From DAOTOJ01 sp035451285 (GTDB taxonomy: Bacteria > Patescibacteriota > Minisyncoccia > UBA6257 > Brennerbacteraceae), in NCBI GenBank assembly GCA_035451285.1, contig DAOTOJ010000003.1, positions 1-59,186 of the forward strand: DNA of 59,186 nt. The letters run 5' to 3'. A program made the position numbers and the translations under genes. Shown in pieces: positions 8,458-18,131 of the stretch. How positions within the stretch are numbered: the first letter of the stretch is position 1; each line of letters starts with the position of its first letter. A model generated the notes under the pieces. That model saw only the letters and a list, made by a program, of their open reading frames with translations. It was not told the DNA's origin and ran no database searches.

Positions 8458-9053
8458 TGATTAAAAAATCATTTTTAATAATTTTAATAATTGCGATTAG
8501 TTTATTGTTAAATAATGGCCAAGCTTTTGCTGCTTTGGTGACTTGCGACCCAGAAAAACCAGCTGGAGCTGGTTCTTGTGATCTTTGCGCCTTATTTCAA
8601 ACAATTCAAAATGTGGTTAATTTTTTAATTGGAGCAGCTTTTTCAATGGTTACTATTATGTTAATATATGGGGGGATAAGTATGTACTTTTCAGGTGGCA
8701 ATCCAGAAAATACGAAAAAAGCAACCAAAGTTTTGATCAATGCAGTTATTGGACTGGTAATAGTTTTAACTAGCTGGATGGTAATTAACACAATTATCAC
8801 CTTTTTAGCAAAACCAGGTTCTCCTCCAACATTCTGGATCCAAATAAAATGTACCCCAAGTTTTTCTAATGAATGTTCAACAATAGGAGAATATAAATGT
8901 GGGCAAGACCCAGCCGAACCTTATTGTAAAGATGCGCTTTTTGAATGTATGGCCGTTGGAAACCAAGAAAAAATCAAGGCATGGACTTTCGTTGCTTGCT
9001 GTGCATTCGGTTGTACAGATGGAGTAGGATGCAACCCACCACCAAACCCATAA
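8457..9053 (+). CDS. TrbC/VirB2-like small membrane protein with Cys-rich tail
   Basis: The 198-residue protein begins with a signal peptide ending near NNGQAFA (about residue 25). Two hydrophobic helices follow, separated by the short polar loop SGGNPENTKKATK (about 55-110). This is the pattern of VirB2/TrbC pilin-like proteins of type IV secretion systems in Gram-positive and CPR bacteria. After the second helix comes an unusual extracytoplasmic tail of about 70 residues with nine cysteines (including FVACCAFGC and VGCNPPPNP). Together with three N-terminal cysteines (TCDP, CDLC), this suggests disulphide cross-linking. It is translationally linked to the binding-protein gene upstream. The family call rests on topology and context rather than a strong motif. 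Confidence 0.75.
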   Translation: MIKKSFLIILIIAISLLLNNGQAFAALVTCDPEKPAGAGSCDLCALFQTIQNVVNFLIGAAFSMVTIMLIYGGISMYFSGGNPENTKKATKVLINAVIGLVIVLTSWMVINTIITFLAKPGSPPTFWIQIKCTPSFSNECSTIGEYKCGQDPAEPYCKDALFECMAVGNQEKIKAWTFVACCAFGCTDGVGCNPPPNP

Positions 9054-9227
9054 AAAATGCTTTAACCATTAAAAGTAAAAATATAAAGCAGGGCCCTCTT
9101 CCACCTATACTAGCGTCAACTATATTTAAACTATATTAAAAAATAATATTATTAAAAACCAGTTATTTAATAATAATTTAGATGAAAAAATAAAAATTAT
9201 TTATTAATTAATAAAAATTTGATAAAA

Positions 9228-9233
9228 TATAAT
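9228..9233 (+). promoter_or_regulatory. -10 box (TATAAT) just upstream of the 9244 gene
   Basis: TATAAT ends 10 bases before the ATG at 9244, so the mRNA would have almost no leader. The 190-base spacer 9054-9243 otherwise holds no gene I can see. A 7 bp inverted repeat (9058-9064 with 9084-9090) is its only clear structure. Confidence 0.45.
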
Positions 9234-9243
9234 TTATAAATTT

Positions 9244-9666
9244 ATGAAAAAAATTTTATTAATAGCTAATCTAGTTTTATTAATAAATTTCTTGGTTATA
9301 ATTCGGGCAAGCGCCGAAAATGGTGAAAATTTTAAGATTACTTTTGAAAATCCTTTAAATGCTGATAATATCTGGGATTTAATAAATAACCTTATTGATC
9401 TTATTTATACTATTAGCATTCCTCTTTTAGTAATAGTTGTCCTGTGGGCTGGATTTACAATGATTACTGCTGGAGGCAAAGCTGAAAATTTCAAAAAAGG
9501 ACAAAACATTTTATTATACGCAGCAATTGGCTTTGCGATAATTTTATTAAGCAAAGGGGTATCTTTAATTATTTCTAATATTTTAAATGCAGGGGTTGAA
9601 CCTCCGCAGGAATCAGCAGAGCCATCAATAGAGCCACCTCCACAACCTACAGGGTTTATTATTTAA
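9244..9666 (+). CDS. TrbC/VirB2-like small membrane protein
   Basis: The 140-residue protein has a signal peptide (about 1-25, cleavage near IRASA). It then has two hydrophobic helices flanking the polar loop TAGGKAENFKKGQN, the same arrangement as the protein at 8457 and the N-terminal halves at 23217 and 24425. A short Pro/Glu-rich tail (EPPQESAEPSIEPPPQP) ends the protein. VirB2/TrbC proteins form the conjugative pilus or pore subunit; here the apparatus may build a pilus or secretion channel. It seems to have its own promoter (TATAAT at 9228) and is followed by a helicase gene after 78 bases. Confidence 0.78.
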   Translation: MKKILLIANLVLLINFLVIIRASAENGENFKITFENPLNADNIWDLINNLIDLIYTISIPLLVIVVLWAGFTMITAGGKAENFKKGQNILLYAAIGFAIILLSKGVSLIISNILNAGVEPPQESAEPSIEPPPQPTGFII

Positions 9667-9744
9667 CTTAAATATCGTAGAGAATCGTAGAGACCGTCAT
9701 TATACTCAAAATTTTAAATTGGTTATCGAATATTAAAGATAACT

Positions 9745-11658
9745 ATGGTTGATTATTATCTAAAAATTTTAAAAGATTTAAATCCATCTCAAAAACAAGC
9801 AGTTTTAAACTTAGCCGGGCCAAATTTAATAATTGCCGGAGCAGGAGCTGGAAAAACTAAAACTTTAACTTATAAAGTTGCTTATTTAATAGCCAATAAA
9901 ATTAACCCTTATTCAATCGTGGTTTTAACTTTCACCAACAAAGCAGCTTTAGAAATGAAAGATCGAATTCAAAAGCTTTTGAAAACTAAACGATTGCCAT
10001 TTATTGGAACTTTTCATAGCTTTGCTTTAAATATTTTAAGAAATGAAGCGAAAATTTTAGGTTATCAAAAAAATTTTTCAATTTTTGACGAAGAAGAAAG
10101 TATAGCTTTGATTAAAAAAGCGATCAATAATTTAAATTTAGCAAATTTAAATTATTCGGCTAATAATATTTATAAAAAAATCTCTTTTTATAAAAATAAA
10201 GGCACTGATAATGAAAGTTATTTACCAGCTTCTTTAAAAGTTATCTATTTAGAATATGAAAAACTATTAAAAGAGCACAATGCTTTTGATTTTGATAATT
10301 TAATTTTAAAAGCTTTGGAAATTTTTAAAAAACATCCGGAAGTTTTGGAAAAATATCAAAAAAAATATAGTTATTTTCTAATTGATGAATTCCAAGACAC
10401 CAATTCTCCCCAATACCAACTAATAAAATTATTAGCTTCAGAAAATAAAAATATTACCGTAGTTGGAGATGATTGGCAATCAATTTATAGCTTTCGATCA
10501 GCTGACTACCGAATTTTATTAAATTTTCAAAAGGATTGGCCCCAAGCAAAAATTTTCTTTTTAGAACAAAATTATCGCTCAACTCAAAATATTTTAGATG
10601 CTAGTTATAGTGTAATTTCTAAAAATATCTTTAGAACCGACAAAAAACTTTTTACAACCAATGGCAAAGGGGAATTGATAAAAGTTCTAAAATTTAAAGA
10701 CGAAAGAGAAGAAGCTTTGTGGATTAAAGAACGAATAGTAAAAGAATTAAAAAATGGAGGAAATTTGAATGATTTTGCAATCTTATTTAGAACTAATGTA
10801 CAATCCCGAGTTTTTGAAGACTTATTAATTTCAGAAAAAATACCTTACCAATTAATAGGAGCTTTTAAGTTTTATCAAAGAAAGGAAATTCAAGATATTG
10901 TTTCTTATTTAAAATATCTTTATAACCCGAATGACAAAGTTTCTTTGGAAAGAATTATTAATATTCCCAGAAGAAAAATAGGAGAATCAACTATCAAAAT
11001 TTTAAAAGATAATAATTGGAATTTTGAAACTCTAAAAAATAAACCTGTTTTTAAACAACTCAAGGAATTTAATCTTTTAATAAAAAAGCTGGAAAGCGCT
11101 TTGAAGGAATTGCCAATGTCTTCATTTTTAACTTTTCTTATTGATTCTTTAAATTACAAAGACTATTTGAATATTTCAACTGAGGAAGGATTGGAAAGAT
11201 GGCAAAATATCAAAGAATTAATAGGAATTGCTTACAATTTCGATAGTTTTTCTCCAAAAGAAGGTTTTGAAAATTTTTTAGAAAGTATTTCGCTTTTAGA
11301 AGAAGCTGATAATTTTGATAAAAATGCCAATAAATTAACCTTAATGACGCTTCATAGCGCCAAAGGGTTGGAATTTCCGGTTGTTTTTATTCCAGGAGTC
11401 GAAGAATCGTTAATCCCCCATGAAAAATCTTTATATAATCAAGAAAGTTTGGAAGAAGAAAGAAGGCTGTTTTATGTTGGAATGACCAGAGCCAAAAAAG
11501 AACTTTATTTAACTTGCACCGAGGAAAGATTTTTAAATGGCGAATACCGACATAATGAACCATCAAGATTTTTAGACGAAATCGATGAAAGTTTAAAAGA
11601 AAATTTTGATAATACCGTAGTAAAATCAGATTATGAAGAAAAAATTGAATACTTTTAA
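9745..11658 (+). CDS. uvrD: UvrD/PcrA-family superfamily 1A DNA helicase
   Basis: The 637-residue protein carries the SF1A helicase motifs in order: Q motif and Walker A (LNPSQKQAV, AGAGAGKTKTLTYKVAYL, about 30-49), Ia (VLTFTNKAALEMKDRI), II (YFLIDEFQDTNSPQYQL), III (VVGDDWQSIYSFRSAD), IV (FLEQNYRSTQNIL), V (LMTLHSAKGLEFPVVFIPG) and VI (EERRLFYVGMTRAKKELYL). It unwinds DNA 3' to 5' in nucleotide excision and mismatch repair and removes RecA. It is shorter than PcrA (about 720) because the C-terminal extension is reduced. rsmA starts 26 bases inside its 3' end. Both look like housekeeping genes interposed in the envelope locus. UvrD, PcrA or Rep cannot be told apart by eye. Confidence 0.93.
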   Translation: MVDYYLKILKDLNPSQKQAVLNLAGPNLIIAGAGAGKTKTLTYKVAYLIANKINPYSIVVLTFTNKAALEMKDRIQKLLKTKRLPFIGTFHSFALNILRNEAKILGYQKNFSIFDEEESIALIKKAINNLNLANLNYSANNIYKKISFYKNKGTDNESYLPASLKVIYLEYEKLLKEHNAFDFDNLILKALEIFKKHPEVLEKYQKKYSYFLIDEFQDTNSPQYQLIKLLASENKNITVVGDDWQSIYSFRSADYRILLNFQKDWPQAKIFFLEQNYRSTQNILDASYSVISKNIFRTDKKLFTTNGKGELIKVLKFKDEREEALWIKERIVKELKNGGNLNDFAILFRTNVQSRVFEDLLISEKIPYQLIGAFKFYQRKEIQDIVSYLKYLYNPNDKVSLERIINIPRRKIGESTIKILKDNNWNFETLKNKPVFKQLKEFNLLIKKLESALKELPMSSFLTFLIDSLNYKDYLNISTEEGLERWQNIKELIGIAYNFDSFSPKEGFENFLESISLLEEADNFDKNANKLTLMTLHSAKGLEFPVVFIPGVEESLIPHEKSLYNQESLEEERRLFYVGMTRAKKELYLTCTEERFLNGEYRHNEPSRFLDEIDESLKENFDNTVVKSDYEEKIEYF

Positions 11659-12454
11659 TTTAAAACCTAAAAAATATTTAGGACAAAATTTTTTAAAAAA
11701 TAAAAAAATTGCTTATAAAATTGTCGATTATTTGGAAATAGCTGATAATGAAACCATCGTTGAAATTGGAGCTGGCAAGGGAGAACTAACTAAACCAATT
11801 TTAGAAAAAGCTCATTTTAAAAAATCAACCAGCGTAATTGCTGTAGAGAAAGATAAAACTTTGTACGAAATTTTAAAAGAAAAATTTAAAAATTGTTCAA
11901 ATTTTAAGATTTTGAATTCTGATATTTTAAAAATAAACCCTGAAAAATTGGGTCTCAAAAAAAATAATTATAAAGTTATTGGCAACATTCCTTATTATCT
12001 AACTGGCGAGTTGCTAAAAAAATTATTAGAAAATTGGCCCAAGCCAAAAAAAATTATTTTGATGCTTCAAGAAGAAGTAGCTTTAAGAATTACAGCTAAT
12101 AATAAAGGAAGTTTTCTAACAAACATGACTCAGTTATTAGCTAATAGCAAAATTTTAATGAAAGTAGATAAAAAAAATTTCTATCCGCAACCAAAGGTTA
12201 ATTCAATGGTTGTAGAGTTTATTCCTTATTCTCAAAAACCAAAAAATTTTAAAAAATTGAAAAAAATTTTAAAAGCCGGTTTTGCTCATCCTCGAAAATA
12301 TCTAATAACCAATCTCGAAAAAGAATTAAATTTAAATAAAGCCGAAATTTTAAAAATCTTTAAGAAATTAAATTTGGATCTAAAAATTAGAGCAGAAAAT
12401 TTAAAATTAAAGGATTGGCAAATACTAATTAATTATCTTGATTTTATGTTATAA
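11633..12454 (+). CDS. rsmA: 16S rRNA (adenine1518/1519-N6)-dimethyltransferase RsmA/KsgA
   Basis: The 273-residue protein has the KsgA signatures: KKYLGQNFLKNKKIAYKIV at the N-terminus, SAM motif I IVEIGAGKGELTKPIL, the motif IV tetrapeptide NIPY in VIGNIPYYLTGELLKKL, and MLQEEVALRIT. It dimethylates two adjacent adenines in helix 45 of 16S rRNA late in 30S assembly. The ATG at 11633 overlaps the helicase gene by 26 bases in another frame. The tail is Lys/Leu-rich. The -10 box of the next unit (12450-12455) overlaps its stop codon. Confidence 0.95.
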   Translation: MKKKLNTFNLKPKKYLGQNFLKNKKIAYKIVDYLEIADNETIVEIGAGKGELTKPILEKAHFKKSTSVIAVEKDKTLYEILKEKFKNCSNFKILNSDILKINPEKLGLKKNNYKVIGNIPYYLTGELLKKLLENWPKPKKIILMLQEEVALRITANNKGSFLTNMTQLLANSKILMKVDKKNFYPQPKVNSMVVEFIPYSQKPKNFKKLKKILKAGFAHPRKYLITNLEKELNLNKAEILKIFKKLNLDLKIRAENLKLKDWQILINYLDFML

Positions 12455-12455
12455 T
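12447..12455 (+). promoter_or_regulatory. Extended -10 promoter (TGTTATAAT) heading the envelope operon
   Basis: TGT followed by a perfect TATAAT lies 11 bases before the ATG at 12467 and overlaps the rsmA stop codon. The 11 genes that follow have gaps of at most about 11 bases or overlap, so this could drive the whole 12467-25435 operon. Confidence 0.55.
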
Positions 12456-12466
12456 ATAATAACAAA

Positions 12467-13231
12467 ATGAGAAATAAAAAGTTAAAAACTTTATTGATAA
12501 TATCTTTAGCAATTATAGTTTTTGCTGTTTTTATTACTCTGTCTTTTTCTTCTAAAGATTTTAATATTACCCTAGACAAACCTCAAAATAATACTAAAAG
12601 GGAAGAGAGTTCGAAAATTATAATCCTTGATGCTGAAAATTTATTTGGCTCCAATATTTCTAAATTGGCCGCTAATAATATTGCCCAATATATTATTTTA
12701 ACTAATCCTCAAGCAACCGATTTTAATTTAGATGGCCAGCAAATAAAACAACAATTAATTTCTTCAGTAGCTAATCAGCTTTTAACTGAAATAAAAGTTT
12801 ACACCGAAAATGATTTAAAATTAGTTGATGATAGTGACGCAAACATTAAAAACTATCTTGATAAACTTTTAAAAAGTTATAATTTATATCTTAAAGATTA
12901 CCAAAATTATGATATAATGGATTTAGCCTTGAAAGCTAATAGCGGCGATGAAGATTCCAGAAAATTAATTTTAAATTTTATAAATAACTCTAAATTAGCT
13001 TTAAATGAAATCCAAGACATCCCAACTCCTTTAAAATTCAAAGATGTTCAAATTCAATATTTAAACCTTTTGTCGCAATTGAATTATTTAAGTTTATCTC
13101 TTTTAATGTCCAAAAACGATCCTCTAAGATATGAATTCGCTATAAATGCTTATGAAGTCTTCAAATATGATTATCAAAATTATATAACTGAATTTAATAA
13201 ATTATTAAAAGAAAATAATTTAAATAATTAA
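12467..13231 (+). CDS. Single-pass anchored hypothetical protein of the envelope operon
   Basis: This 254-residue protein is not recognised. It has an N-terminal membrane anchor (about 8-28, LLIISLAIIVFAVFITLSFS) and then a largely helical, Asn/Lys/Asp/Leu-rich extracytoplasmic domain without cysteines. It begins the long operon after an extended -10 and is followed one base later by the surface-protein gene at 13233. Position and size recall periplasmic helical subunits of type IV secretion systems such as VirB5/TrbJ-type proteins, but no motif supports that assignment. Confidence 0.7.
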   Translation: MRNKKLKTLLIISLAIIVFAVFITLSFSSKDFNITLDKPQNNTKREESSKIIILDAENLFGSNISKLAANNIAQYIILTNPQATDFNLDGQQIKQQLISSVANQLLTEIKVYTENDLKLVDDSDANIKNYLDKLLKSYNLYLKDYQNYDIMDLALKANSGDEDSRKLILNFINNSKLALNEIQDIPTPLKFKDVQIQYLNLLSQLNYLSLSLLMSKNDPLRYEFAINAYEVFKYDYQNYITEFNKLLKENNLNN

Positions 13232-13232
13232 A

Positions 13233-15471
13233 ATGAAAAAGAATAAAAAAATTTTTTTGTTGATTATTGCAATTTTCATTTGTGCCATTTTTTTTAATTT
13301 AAATTATAGATTAGGATCAGAATTAAAAAATTCTCCTTATCAAGCATCAATTAAACTAATATCAACTTTAAACGCGCAACAGTGCCAATGTTATGAGTGC
13401 AATTGCAATGTTAATATCCCAAATCCTTTGCCAGTAAGCATAGAAAATATCAGCGAAACCATTCTACCTGTACCAATAAAATTAGAAGAAATAAATCCCA
13501 ATCTTTTGCCTATCAGAACTATTGAGGATCCAGCTTCTCCTATTTACCAATATTATAATCAATTGGTAAACCGGGATTTATTAAAATTTGAATTTTCCCA
13601 ATATGTTCAGGAAGCGGTTCTTTTTTATTTAACTTCTGCAAGAACTTCCTGCGAATATTTTATGAAAATAATTGATGCTGCGGTAATAGTAGGAGATAAA
13701 AACGAAAAAATCTGCAGAAACGTAGTTGAAAACTGGGGAAATTTTTTAGAAGATATCCCCAAAAATGTCAGGTTAGAAACTGCTAAACAAGTAGATACTG
13801 CAGCTGGCTTAGATCCTGATTTAAAAGAAGAACTTATTAATAATTTAGGTTTAACTTTGGAAGAATACGAACTATACCCCAAGATTAATCCTTATGAAAA
13901 TTTAATTCTCAAAGGAACGCAAGGAACTAAAATTGAGGATACTGAAAGTATCATTGGCTCATTTACCAGATTAGTTAACCCCTTTTATAGTAAACAAGGG
14001 CTTTATAATATTACTAAAAACTATTTAGACCAAGAACAAGCAAGAGCTGAAAAAGTAGCAACATTAGAAGCTCAATCAGGGTCAGGCGTTCTTTCTTCCC
14101 AAGAATGCGTAGCTGAAGCTATTGATACCACAACCGGCAAAAATTTGGGATGCGTAAAATACCGAGCTAATGTGACAGAACAAATGGCCAAAACTAGCGT
14201 AGAAAAAGCAATCACTTATGATTTGGATGCTATTATTAATAGCACTTTTCCTTTAGAAGGAATTTATCAAAGCGCCATAATGAACGTAGAAAAAAATGAT
14301 CAAGGAATTTGGCAAGGAGGAACAACTTTGGTAAAAGGATTATTAAATGCTTTGAATACCACTATTGGAACTAATACTGGAATTTTCTCATATCAGCCAA
14401 TTGTACCCACTCAAGGAGAAGATATCTATACACCTATTGGGACAGTTCCTCCGGTAATACCAACTACTACACCCTCTATCGCTCCTGNNNNNNNNNNNNN
14501 NNNNNNNNNNNNNNNNNNNNNNNNNNNNNNNNNNNNNNNNNNNNNNNNNNNNNNNNNNNNNNNNNNNNNNNNNNNNNNNNNNNNNNNGTCCAATTACTCC
14601 TACTCCTGGTCCAATTACTCCTACTCCTGGTCCAATTACTCCTACTCCTGGTCCAATTACTCCATCTGTTGATTTAAGAATGGATAATTCTGATGAACGA
14701 TTAACAAAATATGCCCCAGCAAACATTGTTTTATCTTGGAATTCATCAAATGCTTCTTTCTGTGAAGCTTCTGGAAATTGGTCAGGGCGCAAAGAGTTAA
14801 ATGGTTGCCAACAAGTACAAAATATCAATGCGGGAAATTACAATTATACTTTAACATGCAAAAATACAAATCAAACTGCTACAGCTTCTGACCAAGTTAG
14901 TTTGCAAGTGATTATTCCTACAACCACACCACCATTTTCACCAACACCTTTGCCTAGCGGAGTTCCATATGTTGATTTAAAAATAGATAATTCTTACAAA
15001 CAATTAACAACACACGATCCAGCAAACATTGTTTTATCTTGGAATTCATTAAATGCTTCTTCTTGTGAGGCCTTTGGAAATTGGTCAGGGCCTAAATCTC
15101 TAAATGGTTGCCAACAAATACAAAATATTAACGAAGGAAATTACAGATATACTTTAACATGCAGAAATAAAAATCAAACTGCCACGACCTCTGACTCGGT
15201 TAATTTACAAGTAATCAAATATATTACTTGCAACTCTGATAATGATTGTAGCTATATATGCGCAGGTGATTCAACTTGTTCAGCCTTATGTAAAACTGCG
15301 CCGGAAATAAGCGGATTACGTACCAAAGTTTGTTGGAGAACAAGGCAACCAAACGAAAATTATGAGCCAAGATGTACTAGTTGGACTGGGTGGGGAGATT
15401 GCTCTAAGAATTCTCAAACTAGATGGTGTACTTCAGGACCAGCAGTTTATCAAATTAGAACTTGCCAATAA
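13233..15471 (+). CDS. Secreted multi-domain surface protein with Pro/Thr repeat, two Ig-like repeats and TSP1-like Cys-rich end (interrupted by scaffold gap)
   Basis: The frame before the gap (13233-14487) and the frame after it (14590-15471) differ only because the 100-N filler is not a multiple of three; they form one gene. An N-terminal hydrophobic helix (about 4-22) is followed by a CQCYECNCNVN cysteine cluster. A roughly 360-residue helical domain comes next, then a PT-rich linker whose PITPTPG unit is tandemly repeated across the gap. Two copies of an 82-residue Ig-like repeat begin at 14668 and 14971, each with IVLSWNS, GNWSG, NGCQQ and YTLTC, and about three quarters identical by eye. 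The Cys-rich end includes CTSWTGWGDCS, resembling a thrombospondin type 1 core. Likely role: extracellular part of the pilus/secretion machine or an adhesin. Confidence 0.8.
14488..14587. other. Scaffold gap (100 N) inside a 21-base coding tandem repeat
   Basis: Exactly 100 N. The base before the gap (g of a Gly codon) and the first bases after it (gt) fit one repeat register, so the true missing length should be a multiple of 21 if the repeat is regular. A length of 100 cannot be right. Confidence 0.9.
14588..14663 (+). repeat. 21-base tandem repeat encoding PITPTPG
   Basis: Three complete identical 21-base units and a 13-base partial unit are visible immediately after the gap, in frame with the downstream Ig-like repeats. 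The repeat forms a Pro/Thr linker in the surface protein. Identical units explain why the assembly broke here. Confidence 0.9.
14668..15213 (+). repeat. Two tandem Ig-like domain repeats
   Basis: Segments starting at 14668 and 14971 (offset 303 bases) each encode an 82-residue VDL...LQVI domain. They share IVLSWNS, NAS, CEA, GNWSG, NGCQQ, QNIN, GNY, YTLTC and NQTAT. By eye about 61 of 82 residues match. The two conserved cysteines (CEA and TLTC) plus NGC could form disulphides. Confidence 0.85.
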
Positions 15472-18120
15472 TGACTAAATTTTTAAAAAAATTTGTAATT
15501 TTTATATTAGTTTTTGAAGCTATTTTAAATCCAATTTTTGATTATTCAAAAACCCAGATAGCTTTTGCCCAAGACACTAGTACTTCTAGCTGGGAAATGT
15601 TTAATGTGGAAGGTCAAGCTTTTATCGAAACACAAAGAAGTATTTGGGATCCAGACTATGAACCAATATCAAACGAAAATGAAAATGAAGAGGAAACTCT
15701 TGCTGCGTGCTATGCTAAGTATGATAAGTTCCCCGAACTTGTGCGTGAAAAATTTTGTAAGTTTTACATTGATAAAATACTGCCAATTCTTATTCCAGTT
15801 GGGACTAAGGTCTTTGAAATTAAACATGTTTTTAAAGCAATAACTGAGTTAACTATTCCAGATATAATTGCTGATATTTTTACAGCAATTAATAATGCTT
15901 TGGCTTATATTGCTGGTTTAGAAATTGTAGTTTTAACTTATTTGGCTTATCCTACAACTTTTAGATATGCTACTGCTCCTTTTGTTCATTCTGGCTGGTT
16001 CGTAAGCTTACAAATTGCCAATGCTATATTGGTTTTAGCTTTAATTTATTTAGCAATTAAATTTATTTTAGGAATAGAAAAGTTTGGCGATTTCAAAAGT
16101 ATTTTAAATGTAATTATAGTAGCTTTAATCTTAAATTTCAGCTTAACAATTTGCGCTCTTGTTATTGAATTATCTAATGTTGTAACTTTAGTATTTTTAA
16201 ATTCAGCAGCTGGCACAACTGAAACTTTGGGAATTAACAATTTAAATGAATTTAGCCCTGCTGCTTTTGGTAATTTCTCTAGCAATTTTGTTTCCAAGTT
16301 TACGCCAGTTTTCCATAGCTTTGTTTCTCTTCAAGATAACGCTTTGAGTTTAGGAGTGCTTGGCCAAATTATTTCAGGGATAGTTCTAACTTTATTCTCT
16401 TTAGCTTTAATTATTATTTTAGCTAATATAGTATTCGGATTCTTTACTAGGGTACTATTTTTATGGATTTTATTAATCCTAGTGCCTCTGGCTTTAGTTG
16501 TTAGTTTGTTTACTTCAGGGGGAATCTTAAAGGGTCCGGCTATGAAAGCATGGATTGGAGAATTTTCAAAGAAAATTGTATTTGGGCCAGTAATGGCATT
16601 TTTCTTAATGCTGACTTTTCTAGTTATGAAAAATGTCACAACGAATGAATATATCGCCGAAGCAGCAGTTTATCAAGTTAGTTGGATTCAATTTTTAATG
16701 CAACCAGCTATTATGCTTGGATTATTAATAGCTGGCTTAACAGTTACTAATTCCATTTCTGGAAATTCTATGAAATGGGCATATGATAATATTGATAAAT
16801 TTGGGAAATGGGCTTCAGGCATACCAGTAAGCCAAGGTAAAAAAGTTATCCAAGGAATTGGAACGACTATCTCAACTGGGGTAAGAAGTTTTGCTAATTC
16901 TAAAACCGGAGAAAATATTGAAAAATGGGGAGATTCAGCAACTGAAAAAGCTAAAACAGTGCCAGTTATTGGAGGAATTTGGGGTGGAATAGTTGGCGCA
17001 ACTGCTGGAACTATGTCTAAAAGCATTAGATCTATGAGAACTACTTCTGAGAAGAGGGTTAAGGAAAATGTAGAAGAGGAACTTAAAAGAATTAAAACTT
17101 TGGAAAACGAACAAGTCATCAATTTGTTGGACAAAACAGCTGGCAGAAGCAGTACTCAAGCTCAAGCTTTACTAAAAGCTACTCTTGATGATCCAGTCAA
17201 AAAAGAAATGCTGGTTCAATTTATAAAAAGTAAGTCTGACGATGAAGGTTATAAATTACTAACTGATTTGAAAAAAACAGCTGAGGTTGGCGGTATTGAA
17301 TTCAAACCAGAAGAAATAAATAGTGGCGTTATGTTTAGAAAAACGCCGGAAACTGATCCAAATTATCTTAAATATGCTAATACTTTTGTAGATAAAGACC
17401 CTGATGGATTTGTCAAATACCTCAGAGACCAAGGAGCCACTACTCCAGAACTATTCAAAAGTAAATCAAAAGATCTTGCTGATAAGTTAAAACAAGCTGG
17501 ATATAAAGAAGGAGCGGATAATATTAAGAAAGTGATTCCTATAATTGAAGATGATCCTGCCAAACAAGCAGAAATTTGGGAAAGCTTATCCCTTTCTCAA
17601 AAAAGAAAAGTACCAAAAGAAATTGCCTATACCGAAATACTTCCCAATATCTCTTCTGATATAAAAGAGCTTACTAATTTTGTTAAGGCAAGGCAGCAAG
17701 AAATCAGAAATGAAAAACTGCAAGCGGATGTTGCTTATAATGTAGTTGAAGCATTCAAAGCTAAAGATCCAACTCTCACAAAAGATGAAACTCGTGAAGT
17801 TCTTGATAAAATAGAAAAGGTACCATATTTTGTTTCCTTAGGCATAACAGATGAAATAAAAAAATTAACACCTCGTCCAGATACTCAAAAATCTAAGGAG
17901 TCTNNNNNNNNNNNNNNNNNNNNNNNNNNNNNNNNNNNNNNNNNNNNNNNNNNNNNNNNNNNNNNNNNNNNNNNNNNNNNNNNNNNNNNNNNNNNNNNNN
18001 NNNACTGAATCTAAGGAGTCTACTGAATCTAAGGAGTCTACTGAATCTAAGGAGTCTACTGAATCTAAGGAGTCTAAGGACCAATCTACCAACCCCAATA
18101 TTCATACACCTTTTGAATAA
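15471..18120 (+). CDS. VirB6/TrbL-like polytopic membrane protein with long soluble tail ending in TESKES repeats (interrupted by scaffold gap)
   Basis: I place the start at the ATG at 15471, which overlaps the preceding TAA, rather than the TTG at 15462. It gives a clear signal peptide ending near IAFAQD. Seven to eight hydrophobic helices follow between about residues 145 and 430 (for example ILVLALIYLAIKFIL, IVLTLFSLALIIILANIVF, RVLFLWILLILVPLALVVSL). This is the VirB6/TrbL-like plan of the inner-membrane channel subunit in type IV secretion. A Gly-rich region (GGIWGGIVGATAGTMSK) leads to a charged helical tail of about 350 residues. After the 100-N gap the frame continues with four TESKES units and stops at 18118-18120. 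The frames match only if the gap is a multiple of three. Confidence 0.82.
17904..18003. other. Scaffold gap (100 N) inside an 18-base coding tandem repeat
   Basis: Exactly 100 N between a Ser codon ending at 17903 and a Thr codon starting at 18004. The true length should be a multiple of 18, or at least of 3, for the membrane-protein gene to stay open. Confidence 0.9.
18004..18075 (+). repeat. 18-base tandem repeat (TESKES)
   Basis: Four perfect copies of actgaatctaaggagtct follow the gap, and a partial unit (tctaaggagtct) precedes it. The encoded TESKES tail is at the extreme C-terminus of the VirB6-like protein, 14 residues before the stop. Confidence 0.92.
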
Positions 18121-18131
18121 TTAATATAGTT

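Noticed and set aside
9058..9090. Inverted repeat TGCTTTA...TAAAGCA after the 8457 gene, as a terminator or RNA
   Set aside because: The stem is only 7 bp with a 19-base loop and no U-tract follows.
13233..14672. Apparent gene end at 14672 with a Ser/Asn/Tyr/Trp-rich repeat (SNYSYSW) after the N gap
   Set aside because: It is the wrong frame of the 21-base repeat caused by the arbitrary 100-N length. The neighbouring frame gives PITPTPG repeats that run directly into the Ig-like domains.
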